Source: Dryomyza anilis
Lineage: Eukaryota > Arthropoda > Insecta > Diptera > Dryomyzidae
Assembly (NCBI GenBank): GCA_951804985.1
Contig: OX638133.1
Location: 37,969,963 to 38,033,962 of the forward strand
Reading direction: 5' to 3'
DNA length: 64,000 nt
Made by a program: the position numbers and the translations under genes. The notes under the pieces are model-generated. The model ran no database searches and was not told the DNA's origin. It saw nothing but the letters and a program-made list of their open reading frames with translations. This document shows, in pieces, positions 31,953 through 43,750 of this stretch (the first letter of the stretch is position 1; each line of letters starts with the position of its first letter).

Positions 31953-31970
31953 TTAATAAAAAAAAATGAT

Positions 31971-32273
31971 GTAGCCGCAGTGGTTAGTGCGTTGGACTGC
32001 GAGCCGAAAGGTCCCCGGTTCAAGCCTGGACTGGGGCTAACAACATCTTTTCATAGAAACATTTTTCTATACCGCTCTACCTCTCGGCAGTAAATGGCAA
32101 ACCTCCGAGAGTAAAAACATTGCCTATGAAAAGCTCTCACCCGCCGTTCGGAATCGGCAATAAAACTGTAGGTCCCACCTCTTTGAGTACAAATATAACA
32201 CGCACAGCTCAAAATGGTGAGAGAGCTCGGCCTAAGTTCTTATCGAGCTGTAGTGCCAAACTATTATTATTAT
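31971..32273 (+). mobile_element. tRNA-derived SINE, box A damaged
   Basis: It begins GTAGCCGCAGTGGTTAGTGC, missing the TTGCTC segment of box A, but keeps box B GGTTCAAGCCT and the full body to ATTATTATT. A duplication of about 15 bp, TTAATAAAA-rich and ending ATGAT, flanks it (31953-31970 and 32274-32288), with a few extra A residues on the left. The head deletion should impair polymerase III transcription of this copy. Confidence 0.9.
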
Positions 32274-32288
32274 TTAATAAAAAATGAT

Positions 32289-33338
32289 TGATTTATAATA
32301 CTGAAGCGGCATTATATTTTTAAATTAACTCGTGGCATAAATTTCCGATCACACCTATGTCCAGCCAAATTTAGATGGAATTGCCATCGTGTTCTTTTTT
32401 CTTGGTGTTAGGGGCACATTCAATAGTCATATCTTAAAATCTTTATATTTACCTTCTCTATTAAAAATTGGATACAAAAAGATACATTAGATACAAGCCG
32501 CAGCTTACTTTTCTTTTTTTTTTTTGATTCAGATGTAAATTTAAAAATAAAAATTATTCAAAGTTTCTACAAAATTGCGTGCTATTACTTTGATTGTACT
32601 AGTTGTGAAGTTTACTGAATTTCAGATACTTCAATTTTGTTTATTACGAAATTTTGTATTTTATTCAATACGAGTAACCCAGAAATTATGAAGCTAGACA
32701 CACTTTAGAGTCGAGATCAGCGACCCGATGTTACCCTAAAACCATGGTATATTTTGTTAAACTGTGTTTTGAGAAGTCAATCAACCTAACCAATAAACGA
32801 AATAATGTCGACTTTAAAAATAGTAACAGCTTTTTTAAAAATATCGTATGCAAACAAAATTATAAATTTTTTCTGTATGCAGATTTCGAAAAATATTACT
32901 TAGTAACCACACATTTTTGTTTTGCTTATGTTAACCACAGACTTAAAGAATATTATTAGTTTGTACTATGTATAAAAGTTGTAAAAAAGGTCTTATGTTG
33001 GTAACGGTATAATACAGTCACACAAAACTTAATAAATTGCTAATTAGTTCGTCGTTGCCATGGACAGTACTTCGTTTACGGAATAAATGTGGTGCACAGG
33101 TGTTTGAAAAGATACGAAAAGTATTTTCCGAGATTAAGTAACCTAGGTAAAGTGCTGTGTAAGTGCGGAAAGTCATTTGTGTATTTGCGTGAATCACATG
33201 AAGTCAATCTAACTTTATTTTTTCTCTGCTACTATCGTATAAAGTTATGATCGGCTAAATGTTGGAAAATATAGAAGGACAAAGTTTATCGCATGCTCTG
33301 ATAGAGTAGTTATGAAATGCATAACAACTCAGTTAATA
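32289..33338. other. Unassigned DNA
   Basis: No repeat end was recognised. The part 33030-33200 is less AT-rich (GTTGCCATGGACAGTACTTCG, AGGTGTTTGAAAAGATACG) and looks single-copy. The open frame at 32744-32959 has no recognised motif. Confidence 0.35.
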
Positions 33339-33594
33339 CACACAGAAAAAATATACTATAAAATTAATAGTTTTAACTATTGAAATTAGTCAAAAGCATA
33401 ACGTATTAATTCAATCGGTTAATACCATTAAATGCTACAAAATACTAAACCATTATTTTTGGATTTTTTGTATATTATTAAATCAATAATATTATTTTTG
33501 AATTTGTATGAAAATATTTATTTTTTGTATACTATTAATCAATAAATTTAATGGGATTTTATGAGATATTTTTTTTTCTGAGTGTATGAGTTTT
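33339..33594. mobile_element. CACYCAG-ended MITE, copy 3, TA-flanked
   Basis: The ends CACACAGAAAAAAT and ATTTTTTTTTCTGAGTG are flanked by TA (33337-33338 and 33595-33596). The interior GGTTAATACCATTAAATGCT and GTATACTATTAATCAATAAA matches the other copies in reverse orientation. Confidence 0.8.
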
Positions 33595-34049
33595 TTTCTA
33601 TAACTTAAATTATAATATTACCAATTGAAGAAGATTTTATAAAACAAAGTTCATTTTTTAAACCTGTTAATCTATTTTTTTAAATATTTAATATTTTTAT
33701 TTTATGCGACATTTTCCATTACGCCTTTTTGTTTTGACCATTTTGTAAATTATATAAATTGAGTTTAAATCTGAACAGATAATTGCGCATAAATTGTGAT
33801 TTATTCGCTCGTTGCCATTAATTTTATTAATTGTGCAATAAAAACATGAACAAACATATAAATCAACAGTGCTGTTATTTGTATGAAAAATTAAAAATAG
33901 TTAAATATATTAAATATGAGTTCGAATCAAATAAATTAAATTGCGTAAAACAAGCTGTACTGTAAAACAAATGACATGTTGAACATTTCTGCTAATTGGG
34001 GTTGATGTAAAAATTGAATTTTAATTATGTTCTTTAATATTAAAAATTA

Positions 34050-35545
34050 AAAATGCAAAATTTAAGGTTTAGAATTTCAGAAATTTTAATTTTTATGGAT
34101 ATTTGAATTTTTAGTGAACATTTAATTTTGAGTAAAAATTTGAATTTTTAGTGAACATTTTTTTTTGTTAGTGCAAAATTGAATTTTTAGTGAACAATTT
34201 AATTTTATAGAAAAATTGCATTTTTAGTGAAAAATTGAATTATTAGTGAAATTTTTTTTTTGTTAGTGCAAAATTGAATTTTTAGTGAACAATTTAATTT
34301 TAGTGAAAAATTGAATTTTTAGTGAAAAATTGAATTTTTAGTGAAAAATTGAATTTTTAGTGAAAAATTGAATTTTTAGTGAAAAATTGAATTTTTAGTG
34401 AAAAATTGAATTTTTAGTGAAAAATTGAATTTTTAGTGAAAAATTGAATTTTTAGTGAAAAATTGAATTTTTAGTGAAAAATTGAATTTTTAGTGAAAAA
34501 TTGAATTTTTAGTGAAAAATTGAATTTTTTAGTGAAAAATTGAATTTTTAGTGAAAAATTTAATTTTTAGTAAAAAATTGAATTTTTAGTTAAAAATTGA
34601 ATATTAGTGAAAAATTGAATTTTTAGTGAAAAATTGAATTTTTTAGTGAAAATTTGAATTTTTAGTGAAAAATTAAATTTTTAGTGAAAAATTGAATTTT
34701 TATTGAAAAATTGAATTTTTAGAGAAAATTTGCATTTTTTAGTGAAAAATTGAATTTTTAGTGAAAAATTGAATTTTTAGTGAAAAATTGAATTTATAGT
34801 GAAAAATTGATTTTTTTAGTGAAAAATTGATTTTTTTTGTGAAAAATTGAATTTTTAGTGAAAAATTCAATTTTTAGTGAAAAATTGAATTTTTAGTGAA
34901 AAATTCAATTTTTAGTGAAAAATTGAATTTTTAGTGAAAAATTCAATTTTTAGTGAAAAATTCAATTTTTAGTGAAAAATTCAATTTTTAGTGAAAAATT
35001 CAATTTTTAGTGAAAAATTAAATTTTTAGTGAAAAATTGAATTTTAATGAAAAATTGAAGTTATAGTGAAACATTGAATTTTTATTGAAAAATTGGATTT
35101 TTATTGAAAATTTATAGTAAAAAATTGAATTTTTAGTGAAAAATTAAATTTTTAATGAAAAATTTAATTTATAGTGAAAAATTGAATTTTTAGCGAAAAA
35201 TTTAATTTTTAGTGAAAAATTGAATTTTTAGTGAAAAATTTAATTTTTAGTAAAAAATTCAATTTTTATAGAAATATTGAATTTTTAGTGTAAAATTAAA
35301 TTTTAATGAAAATTGAATTTTTAATGAAAAATTGAATTTTTAGTGAAAAATTGAATTTTCATTGAAATTTAATTTTAGGGAAACATTTCATTTTAGTGAA
35401 AATCTGAATTTTTTAGTAAAAATTAATATTTTTTAGTGAGAATTCGATTTTAAATGAAAAATTGTAATTTAAGTGAACAATTTAATTTTTAGTGAACAAT
35501 ACAATTTTAGTAATAATTAAATTTTTAGTGATAACTTTTAATTGT
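34050..35545. repeat. 19-bp minisatellite array, ~1.5 kb
   Basis: The unit is AATTTTTAGTGAAAAATTG, repeated roughly 75-80 times. The part 34300-34530 is almost perfect. Flanking parts carry substitutions, indels and longer spacers, so decay increases outward. Around 34860-35030 a variant with TCAATTTTTAG instead of TGAATTTTTAG is amplified in a block, showing local unit conversion or amplification. Each unit contains TAG and TGA, so it is not coding. Confidence 0.97.
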
Positions 35546-36500
35546 AATAAAAGATTAAACTTCACAAATATATAAAAATCACATAATTAAAAAATGCATA
35601 TAAAAGAGCTATGTTTTAAAATATATTAATTTTGTCAAAACATAATTCAATAATTCAATTATGTTAATTTTTAGCATTCTATCTTCCATGTACTGCATGA
35701 AACACTCAATGTTATCCTTTTATAAACTGTTTTCTTTTATAGTTTTTCCTTATTATGTTTGTGTTTTATAATGTGTATTATTTGCCCTATAGCGTTGTGT
35801 GGTTTTGTGTGCTTAGCGTAAAGCAAACAAAGTTACCTCCTAATTAATTAATTGGGTCGAAGTAAAACCAAAGTTTTCCGGCAGCTCGTTTAGCTCCTAG
35901 AGCAACAGAGCTAAATGGTTCTATCAAATGAATGACTGGAATGAACGATAGAAGAAACAATGGAATCAACCGTATATCGAAAGAGAAAGAGCTGGACAAA
36001 AAAATAGTTATAATAGTTTCCATAACTGTTTCCATTGTTCTTGAGCAATAATCATCAATCAATACAGTTTGCAATACAACAATATATGGTCTTTTGAGAA
36101 ATTTAAGTGGCACAATTAATTATATTAAAACCTCAGTATAAAATATAAGGTTCATTTCGACATAAAAACACAAATTTTCATCTTCTCGTGCTTTTAGGTT
36201 ATTTTTTCGGGTTTTATATGATTTAATAATCAAATTACATATAACTTAAGAAAACAATCAACATAAATTTTCCTATCAAATTTAATTTCTTTTTTGCATT
36301 GAAAAAGAAAAATTGATATGCATTCCTAAACTTATAAACAAATCTAATTTTTGGTTTTTAATACGACGTGGTAACAATACAAATTATATTGTTAGAAATT
36401 ACTTTATTTGGTTACACACTCCAGAAACGTTGGAACTTTCGTTTGGGGTTTCTTCGTTTTTCATATTTTGAGAGGGTCACTTCATATTGGAATTTAAAAT
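35546..36500. other. Unassigned DNA
   Basis: No feature was recognised. The 89-codon minus-strand open frame at 35844-36113 shows no domain pattern. Confidence 0.35.
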
Positions 36501-38190
36501 TAGGGCTTTGCGATTAAGCGGTAAAACAAATTATTTGATTAATCAAATTTTAGATTAATTGATTAATCAATATTTTCGATAAATTAGAACATTGATTAAT
36601 CAATTAATCAGGATTCTGATTAATCAAAATTTTGTTAAACTGATTAATCAGCATTTTGATTAATCAGAATTTTTGATTAATCAACTTTTGCGTTGCGAAA
36701 TATTTAAAAATACATTACTATATGGTTCATGAACATTTAAAACTCTTCCTTTTATTTTTTAATTATTTTTTAAAATAAATGTTCACTTTTTTTACGTTGA
36801 CAAAATTCACAAATGGTGTTGAATAAAATTGCACGGTTAGAAAAGATTTGTTTGAATATGTTTGAATGTAATTAAAAAGTAATACGAAATTGCCATACAT
36901 GTATTAGGAATGAAGTGTAAATAAATTATAATCGAAATTGAATTTATTTTTGTTCACGTGTAAACATTATTATATTGTCCAGCAGAATCTGTTAAATTTA
37001 CCATAAATATGTTACAATACCAACATAAAATTTTAATTGCATTTGAATAAACTATTTCTTGGCAATTTACTTGGTTAAAACTATGTTTCGAAACAAACAG
37101 AAAGCTATTAAAATCTAATTATAACGTATGTTCGCAACGCTCGTCTTCATTCGATAATTTATCGACTGACGAAGTTGGCAACGTTGTGGAGCATTTTCTA
37201 TCTACGACATCTTTTGCCATCGTTTGAACATATTGATGTTTAGAAACAAACAAAAACGAAATTGGATTTAAATAAAGGTATTCTTGCAGCTCACTTCTTG
37301 TATTCAAAGTTGACACTCGGTGATCGGCATTTTCTGCGTACGTGTCTTTTGTTGTTCGTTGAGATAACGTGTTTGCGTCGGTAATAATTTTGTTATTTGT
37401 AAATTAAATTAATATACAAATTGTGTTACAAATAGTACAAATAGTAACAGACTATAATATACAATTTAATAGTGCAGTATATAATTTCTGAAACTAATGT
37501 GTAAAAACCACATATAAAAATAAGTGTTTCGATTTTCAAACAAAATTCCGCATTTTTTTTACAAAAGCCTCCGTGATTTCCTTGCCTACGCTATGTGCTC
37601 TACTGAGACCAACTGTAACTGTACAAAATATAAAGCGAGCCTGTTATTAAATCCCACTGTGCATGTTTAAAGACTTTTAATAAAAATAAATTAAAAAAAA
37701 ACAACAATATATTTTCAGGATTTTTTTCCAAAAATATTTAAATATGTTTCTATGCAAACATACTACTTTTTGAACTGAAACAACTGATATGTTTTACTGG
37801 AAACATTTGTTCAAAGTCATGTTTTATTTTGAACATATTTATGTTTCGGTTCAAATATTTATTTTATTTGGATGTAGTTATTATTATGTTTCCATTAGAA
37901 CATAGTCCATTTTAAGGAGTAACATAAAAATATTTCCGGGATATTATACTGTAAGTCGGAGCTCATTACAACACTGTTCAAATCTCAATACTACCCTGTT
38001 TACCAATGATTTATCAGTCAATTATATATTATGTTAACATAAAATTCCAAACATACATGTTAATGCCTGCAAAATTATGTTTGGGAGAGCCCTTTATTTT
38101 GCAGCGTGTGGTTCATTTTCAATTAAACAAAATTCTGATTAATCAGGGTTTCCGTTTAATGGATTAATCAGGATTCTCATTAATAAAGAT
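36501..38190. mobile_element. GATTAATCA-rich hAT-like element, copy 1, split
   Basis: It begins TAGGGCTTTGCGATTAAGCG. The first 200 bp contain about ten GATTAATCA/TTGATTAATC palindromes. TTTTGCGTTGCGAAATATTT and TTTTTTAATTATTTTTTAAA match copy 2 (41698). A 1.28-kb insertion (36832-38109) interrupts it; beyond, CAGGGTTTCC and GATTAATCAGG repeats resume to about 38190. TAGGGCTGTGCGATTAATCG is a hAT-style TIR, but the opposite end and 8-bp duplication were not found. Confidence 0.6.
36832..38109. mobile_element. AACATAAATATG-repeat element, copy 2, nested
   Basis: It shares AGATTTGTTTGAATATG at the left and GCAAAATTATGTTTGGGAG to GCAGCGTGTG at the right with 13437-14166. The flanks rejoin as GATTAATCA-element sequence (compare 42775-42810), which proves insertion. 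The centre (37120-37330) holds a less AT-rich piece absent from copy 1. The 65-codon frame at 37119-37316 lies there and has no recognised motif. Confidence 0.65.
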
Positions 38191-38699
38191 TATTCAAAAT
38201 AAGTTTATCGCGTCGAAACGAAAGAATACAGGACTGCTGCATCAAATAATTATCAAACCATTTCAAATCGAGATATTATATGTTATCATTTGAATATAAA
38301 CAATCAAAAAGTCTCATGTTTTCAAATCTTTATGTAATTTTCTTTCTTTTCAGTATCATATAATGTGGGAAGCAGTAATATTTGGACATGTTTTTGTATA
38401 TCGAAAAATAAAAACAATTGTCTAGTATTTCGTAATATGGAATTAACTTTTTTTATCAAGGTTTTACTAAAATTTCGAGAACAAGTGTTAAAAAAATAGT
38501 TTTGAAAATTTCTTAGAGAGCTGGGGCCCTAATCTCGTTTGATGGGAAATATTAAATGAGAATGAAAATGAAACATAAACAATTTTTTATGTGTTTATCT
38601 CATTTCATATTTCTCGAAAACGAGAATAGGAACCCTGGTTTTCGCTGTCAAAAAGTGAGAATTTGTATATTGTATATCTTATGAAATACAAACGGACTC
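38191..38699. other. Unassigned DNA
   Basis: No clear feature was recognised. Confidence 0.35.
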
Positions 38700-38995
38700 T
38701 ATGATGAACAAAAAAAAAACAAAACATGAATAGGAAAGACTAAAATAGCATTTTGTTAAAAATTTAGAAGTTTCCCACTTTACTCTAACATTTTTAAACA
38801 AGTCCGAAATTGAGCTGGTTTAAAAAATCGCGCAAAAAATATTAAAGCGCATATGAATTGTATTATGTTATTGCAAAAGTTAGATTATGAACTAAACTAC
38901 TGAATAGATAAAAAAGACTTTAACATTTTTTCAAATGTATATTTTTTGGAGGATAACCAAACGTATCCCACTTTCCCATAATATTTGTAAATATC
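38700..38995 (+). mobile_element. GGGTAAAGTGGGA-type element, right-hand fragment
   Basis: AAGTTTCCCACTTTACTCTA, CAAGTCCGAAATTGAGCTGG and CCAAACGTATCCCACTTTCC follow the order of 48900-49179. An upstream AAAAAAACAAAACAT block also matches. Only the right-hand portion of the element is present. Confidence 0.65.
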
Positions 38996-39693
38996 ATAAT
39001 CCAACCAAACAGTTAATCCAATAATAACACGGAGGGAAATAAAATTCTAAAACTCGAAAAGAATTCGGTTAGAAAGAAAAATAGTAGAATTTGACTAATA
39101 TCAATAAAATACTACTAAAATTCAAGAATTTGTCTTTTGCTGTCAAAAAAGTATACAAACTTTATTCCCCTGGATTTTCAGAACTTAATTTTTTGATTAT
39201 TAAAAAACAAAAAAACACGAAAAATTGTTGCTGTATTCTTCGCAAAAGGAACACGTGTTCATGTACCTGCTCTTGTTTTCATCGGTCTTTCTTTGTCTGT
39301 AATATTTGCTCGTATGCTTTGAATTGCGATGTCGCCATCTGTGCATGTCTATCTGTTGATAGTACTAAGTCAAATTTTCTAGATATTCAGACATTATGTT
39401 CTTAGGTATGAAGAAAGTAACTAAGTACAATTTCTCTGGATTGCAGATGTTTTTTTCTTAGGTATCAAAACACACAAAATATACATAATAATATTCACAA
39501 TAATATACATAGATTAAATTAAATAATAATAATAATAACACAAATAAAATAAAAAATTCAATTAAATTAAGTATACAAAGAAGTCATTTGAAATACAAAA
39601 ACATATAGGTAATAAAATTCTAAATTAACAATAAATTACCCAAAATATATTTTATTATGTTAGCTTCGAAATAATTGCTCTTAGTTACTTTTT
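38996..39693. other. Unassigned DNA
   Basis: No coding motif was seen, although a 104-codon open frame runs from 39091 to 39405. CTTAGGTATGAAG and CTTAGGTATCAAAA (39402 and 39458) are inverted relatives of the 56-bp units that follow. Confidence 0.35.
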
Positions 39694-39861
39694 GATACCT
39701 AAGAAAATAATAACTGAATTCAAGAATAATTCTACTTAGTTAATTTGTTGATACCTAAGAAATTAATAACTGAATTCAAGACTAATTCTACTTAATTACT
39801 TTTGTGATACCTAAGAAAATAATAATTGAATTCAAGAATAATTATATTTAGTTTATTTTTT
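39694..39861. repeat. 56-bp tandem repeat, three units
   Basis: GATACCTAAGAAA starts units at 39694, 39750 and 39806. Each continues ATTCAAGA-TAATTCTACTTA. The opposite-strand version of the motif (TTCTTAGGTATCA) at 39402-39465 suggests the array is one arm of a larger inverted structure. Confidence 0.85.
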
Positions 39862-41697
39862 TTTTTTGACAACTAAGTAAATCGTTTTCTTGAAATTACG
39901 TTTTATGCGGTTTAGCAGTATATCACTCCGTATAATTCGTTTGATTCCTTCTGGATTTTAGAACTTTTTTCCCTTCATGAAGTATTTTTAAGAAAATTGT
40001 ATCAAATTAACCAATTCTGAAGAAGCAAAACCTAACAAAAAATTTGTATTTCTGATGAAAAAAATTTCAAAGTTTACCAAAAATGATATCAGTTTAAAAC
40101 ATTAATTAAAATGTAATTGAGACAAACTGACCTAGTTAAAATTGCTCCAATATTTAGAGCATATTTTTGACAAACAATAATATTTTTAGGACGCGTAAAG
40201 CAAATAATCAAATTTTGTGCAATTTTAAAGGAAAATTCCCGGAATATTTTGAGAATCGTTAGAAAATAGGCGCTTTTGTTGCAATCTCTACTTTTGTGTG
40301 TTTAAACTCTTAAAAAAAATTGTGCCTACCTAAATAATGTTTATCATAATATTGCAAAAGTGATATATTTGAAATTTTTGTGAAAGGATTTATAATAATT
40401 TTGACTAAAATATGTAAATATTTGAAATATTAAATATGATGACAAATATTTTCGCTTGAATTGACAAAATTTTGCCTAAATTTAGTGATAATATTTGGTT
40501 TTTTGTGTCATACTTATTGCGGCTTTTTTGGCCTTCACAGAAAATACCGCTGAGTCATCTGCTCCATATTCAACATCATCATTAAGATTATTATTGTCAG
40601 CAACAATGCCTATGCCATGTGGCGAATCCTTGAGATAACAATTTACCACAACAAGGAACCGGCTGACGGGGTGGCTGGCTGGCAGGCAAGAAAATATACA
40701 AACAACTAAGCGAAAGTAGTTAAAACTTTTAATCCTTGAAAGTATTTTGCACAAGCACAAAGACCATTGGGCATATTTTGTGTGTTGTCCGAGAGATTGG
40801 CAACGTACCTTACATAAACTAGGCTGGTATCTTCAATTGCAAAGAATATACAAAGTCTATTATATTTTATTATAAGTGGACGAATATTGTCGAATCTTGA
40901 AAACTCACAGCTAAAAGTACAGCCAGCGATATCTAATTACTCGCCTTGCTCAGTTTGTCTTAGCTTGAGAAACACGTGAAACCATTATCATTAGCAAGAG
41001 GTAAAAAGTGAGCGGTTTAAAATCATTTTAGTTTTTTTGCCACTTAGAACCGCCAACAATATACAGTCACTCGTAGACTTCTCCCTGCCCCGTACTTCCC
41101 TCAGCCTTGTTTGTATGTCGTACGCTTTTTTGCGTCAATCATCAGTTAACCTTTGCATAGCTAGAAGCTATCTTCTAGGATCCACGAGACTGCCTGAATG
41201 CCTGCGTGCCTGATTCAATTATGCAGATCTTTGCTAAGAAGAAAATCCGCTTCATATTGCGAAAGTTTTGACGCCTTTTTTTCCTTTTTTTGTTGTTTGT
41301 TTTGGTTCCGTTGTTTCCTCACATTGCAATGTATCTTTAAGCGGATTAAGATTTAAGTTTTTACCCTTTTGTGAGGTGCACTAATGGCTAATGGGCAGCA
41401 GCTCTTTGTATTTCTTTTCATAGTTTGTAGATCCGTATAGCCCATATTGGTCACACATTACTATGTTTGTGTTAGTATAGTTACTTTGAATCGACATGTT
41501 CTGTGAAACTTTTGAGTTTCGTTTTTGAGTTTCGCTTGCTATGATGAAGAAATATCCATTAAAAAAAGAGACTTCAAGTGTTTTGAAACTAGGCAAACTA
41601 TAGGCAATTACATTGGCTTCCGCATTACACAAGTTTAAAAATTTGATTCATACATATATTATTTTATATTTTTAAATTAATTATATTTTGTGAAAAT
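39862..41697. other. Single-copy-looking non-coding DNA
   Basis: No transposon was recognised. The part 40500-41350 is less AT-rich and could hold regulatory sequence. The minus-strand frame at 40482-40760 (92 codons) ends with a protein-like Asp/Asn-containing stretch but has no family motif or supporting splice context, so no gene is called. Confidence 0.4.
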
Positions 41698-42830
41698 TAG
41701 GGCTGTGCGATTAATCGATGAATTAAATTCTGATTAGTTGATTTATAAAGATTTTAGATTAATCAAATAATCAGGATTATGATTAATGGAAATTGTAATT
41801 AATTGATTAATCATATTTGATTTTGATTAATCATCTTTTGCGTCGGGAAATATTTAAAAATATATATTTTATTTATATTTTTTTATTATTACACCCAGAA
41901 AAAAAACATCGTAGATTAATAGTATTTCAATAGAAAAACAACAATTTATACTATTAAACTTGGTCAATAGTATGCGTCCCATTAATTCAGTAAAATGGGT
42001 ACTGTTAATTCGATAATTTGTTGTACCATAAATTTTATAATGTGCTCCTTTAATTACAATAACCAAAACCTATAAATGATACGTATTATTAATTTTATAG
42101 TATAGTCTAATTACATTTTCCAAATAATTTATTAAAATAAAAGTGGATTTTAGTTAATTTACTGCATAATATATTTTAATTAAATTTCGAAACAGAAATA
42201 CACTTTTAAGAATCACACACATTAATGGACACTTTTCGTTGCAAAAGGTTATAGCACATTCAATATTCGCTTCAGTTTTCAATACTTGAGTCTGCACTTC
42301 GAGTCCGTAGGCATAATAGAAGTTCGATTTATTATCTGTAATAAATAGAAAATAGTTAAATATATGAATTTACATTTAATACATGTCGCGTTTAATTATG
42401 TGGATTATTACTAAAAATGCATGTGACCATTTTGAGCAAACACAAATACACAGAATGACGTACAAAACGAAAAGTTTATATTCGTGTTTATGTTTTTTAT
42501 GCCACGTTTATTATTATAGGAGGCAACCATTAAAAAATAGTATTTATTCTAATAAAAATAATAATTTTAAAATATTTAGATTTATGGTACTGAATTGTTC
42601 GAATACAATCAAATTAACTAGAAAATTTTTGATTCAAAAAGAAAAAGCCATTATTTCATTAATCATAAGATTAATGGTCGTACCATAAAGTATTTAATGG
42701 GACATTTTCTTCTGAGTGTAATTTTTAATTATTTTAAAAACAAATTTTTGCTTTATTTGAGATGACAAAATTTTCAAATGTTGTTGAATATAATTATTTC
42801 AATTTCAAGTAATGATAGGCAAAAGATCGT
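41698..42830. mobile_element. GATTAATCA-rich hAT-like element, copy 2, split
   Basis: It begins TAGGGCTGTGCGATTAATCG and continues with repeated GATTAATCA blocks to TTTTGCGTCGGGAAATATTT. A CACCCAG MITE (41892-42718) interrupts it; the sequence then resumes TTTTTAATTATTTTAAAAAC and AATGTTGTTGAATATAATTA, collinear with 36745-36830. The right end is uncertain. Confidence 0.6.
41892..42718. mobile_element. CACYCAG-ended MITE, long 827-bp variant, nested
   Basis: The ends CACCCAGAAAAAAAACAT and TTTTCTTCTGAGTG are flanked by TA (41890-41891 and 42719-42720). The uninterrupted version of the target is visible at 36755-36775, so the insertion boundaries are supported twice. The interior is longer than in the 212-bp copies and shares mainly the terminal parts (CCCATTAATTCAGTAAAATG; GTATTTAATGGGA). 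The 101-codon frame inside is not convincing. Confidence 0.75.
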
Positions 42831-43087
42831 AAACCACAAAAAACTAATTTCACAGGAGGCGAAAAAACGTCTCAAAATCGAGTAGTCTTATATTTTCAGA
42901 TTTTCTACCATTACCACAAAAACACATAGAAAAAATTCGTAAATATAGCCAAAAAGGTACATAAACACAATCAAATAATTGCTAAAAATGCGCCGACTAA
43001 ATTATTAATTGTATTAGCGTAAACATTTGTCATATTAGCAATCGCATTTGCTGCCAACAGCTATGTGTATTCGCATACCGCGTTGAT
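42831..43087. other. Unassigned DNA
   Basis: Nothing was recognised. Confidence 0.35.
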
Positions 43088-43162
43088 GTTATAGCAGTGC
43101 GTGTCGCTATAGCAGTGAGTGGTAGCTGTAGCAGTGCGTGGTCGCTATAACAGTGCGTGGTG
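43088..43162. repeat. ~19-bp GC-richer minisatellite, four units
   Basis: Four units of GCTATAGCAGTGCGTGGTC with variants (GTTATAGCAGTGCGTGTC, GCTGTAGCAGTGCGTGGTC, GCTATAACAGTGCGTGGTG) stand out from the AT-rich surroundings. Confidence 0.85.
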
Positions 43163-43745
43163 TGTATTCGTGTACAGCGCTAAATTCGTGAAATTGGTGG
43201 AATTCGCTTAGAATTAGAATTTTTAGTTGGCGGTTTGCGCGCATATCAGTTCACATTTGGTTCATGTCAAAAGAAACGCTTATAGAGTTTGATCATACTC
43301 TATTGGTATCGTTGAAAATGATGATGATGGCAATAGTTTTATATTTAATTTTGCTTCATCATCAGAAAAGTATATTTGTTATATACTTTCACAAGAATTT
43401 ATTCTTTTTTAATAAACTAATAAGGATTTATAAGAATACTGTGAAAATGCAAGAATACTTTTAAAACGGCGACCATACCAATTAAATAATTTGTTACTTA
43501 AGCAAAATAATTTATTGGTATATTTTTGGACGCAAATAACATTTTTAGCGAATGTGTTTGCTCAATACATGAAATGGCATGAATGTCATTGCTAGACCAA
43601 TGAATGGTGTACAATTAATTTTGATTGCTGTATTAACGTCCATTATTTTTTTCTGTGCAGTTTAAAAATACTTAAAGTAGACCCTAAAAGAAATATTACA
43701 AATATGGATTCTGACATGAATTAGTCCGTATGTATGTAAAAAACA
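43163..43745. other. Unassigned DNA
   Basis: No repeat or gene was recognised. Confidence 0.35.
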
Positions 43746-43750
43746 TATTA

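Noticed and set aside
34050..35545. CRISPR-like repeat array
   Set aside because: Units are directly adjacent 19-bp minisatellite copies with no unique spacers, in a eukaryotic setting.
40482..40760. 92-codon minus-strand frame with an Asp/Asn-containing, protein-like end
   Set aside because: No recognised motif, no convincing splice or start context, and isolated in non-coding DNA; kept only as a remark in the region note.
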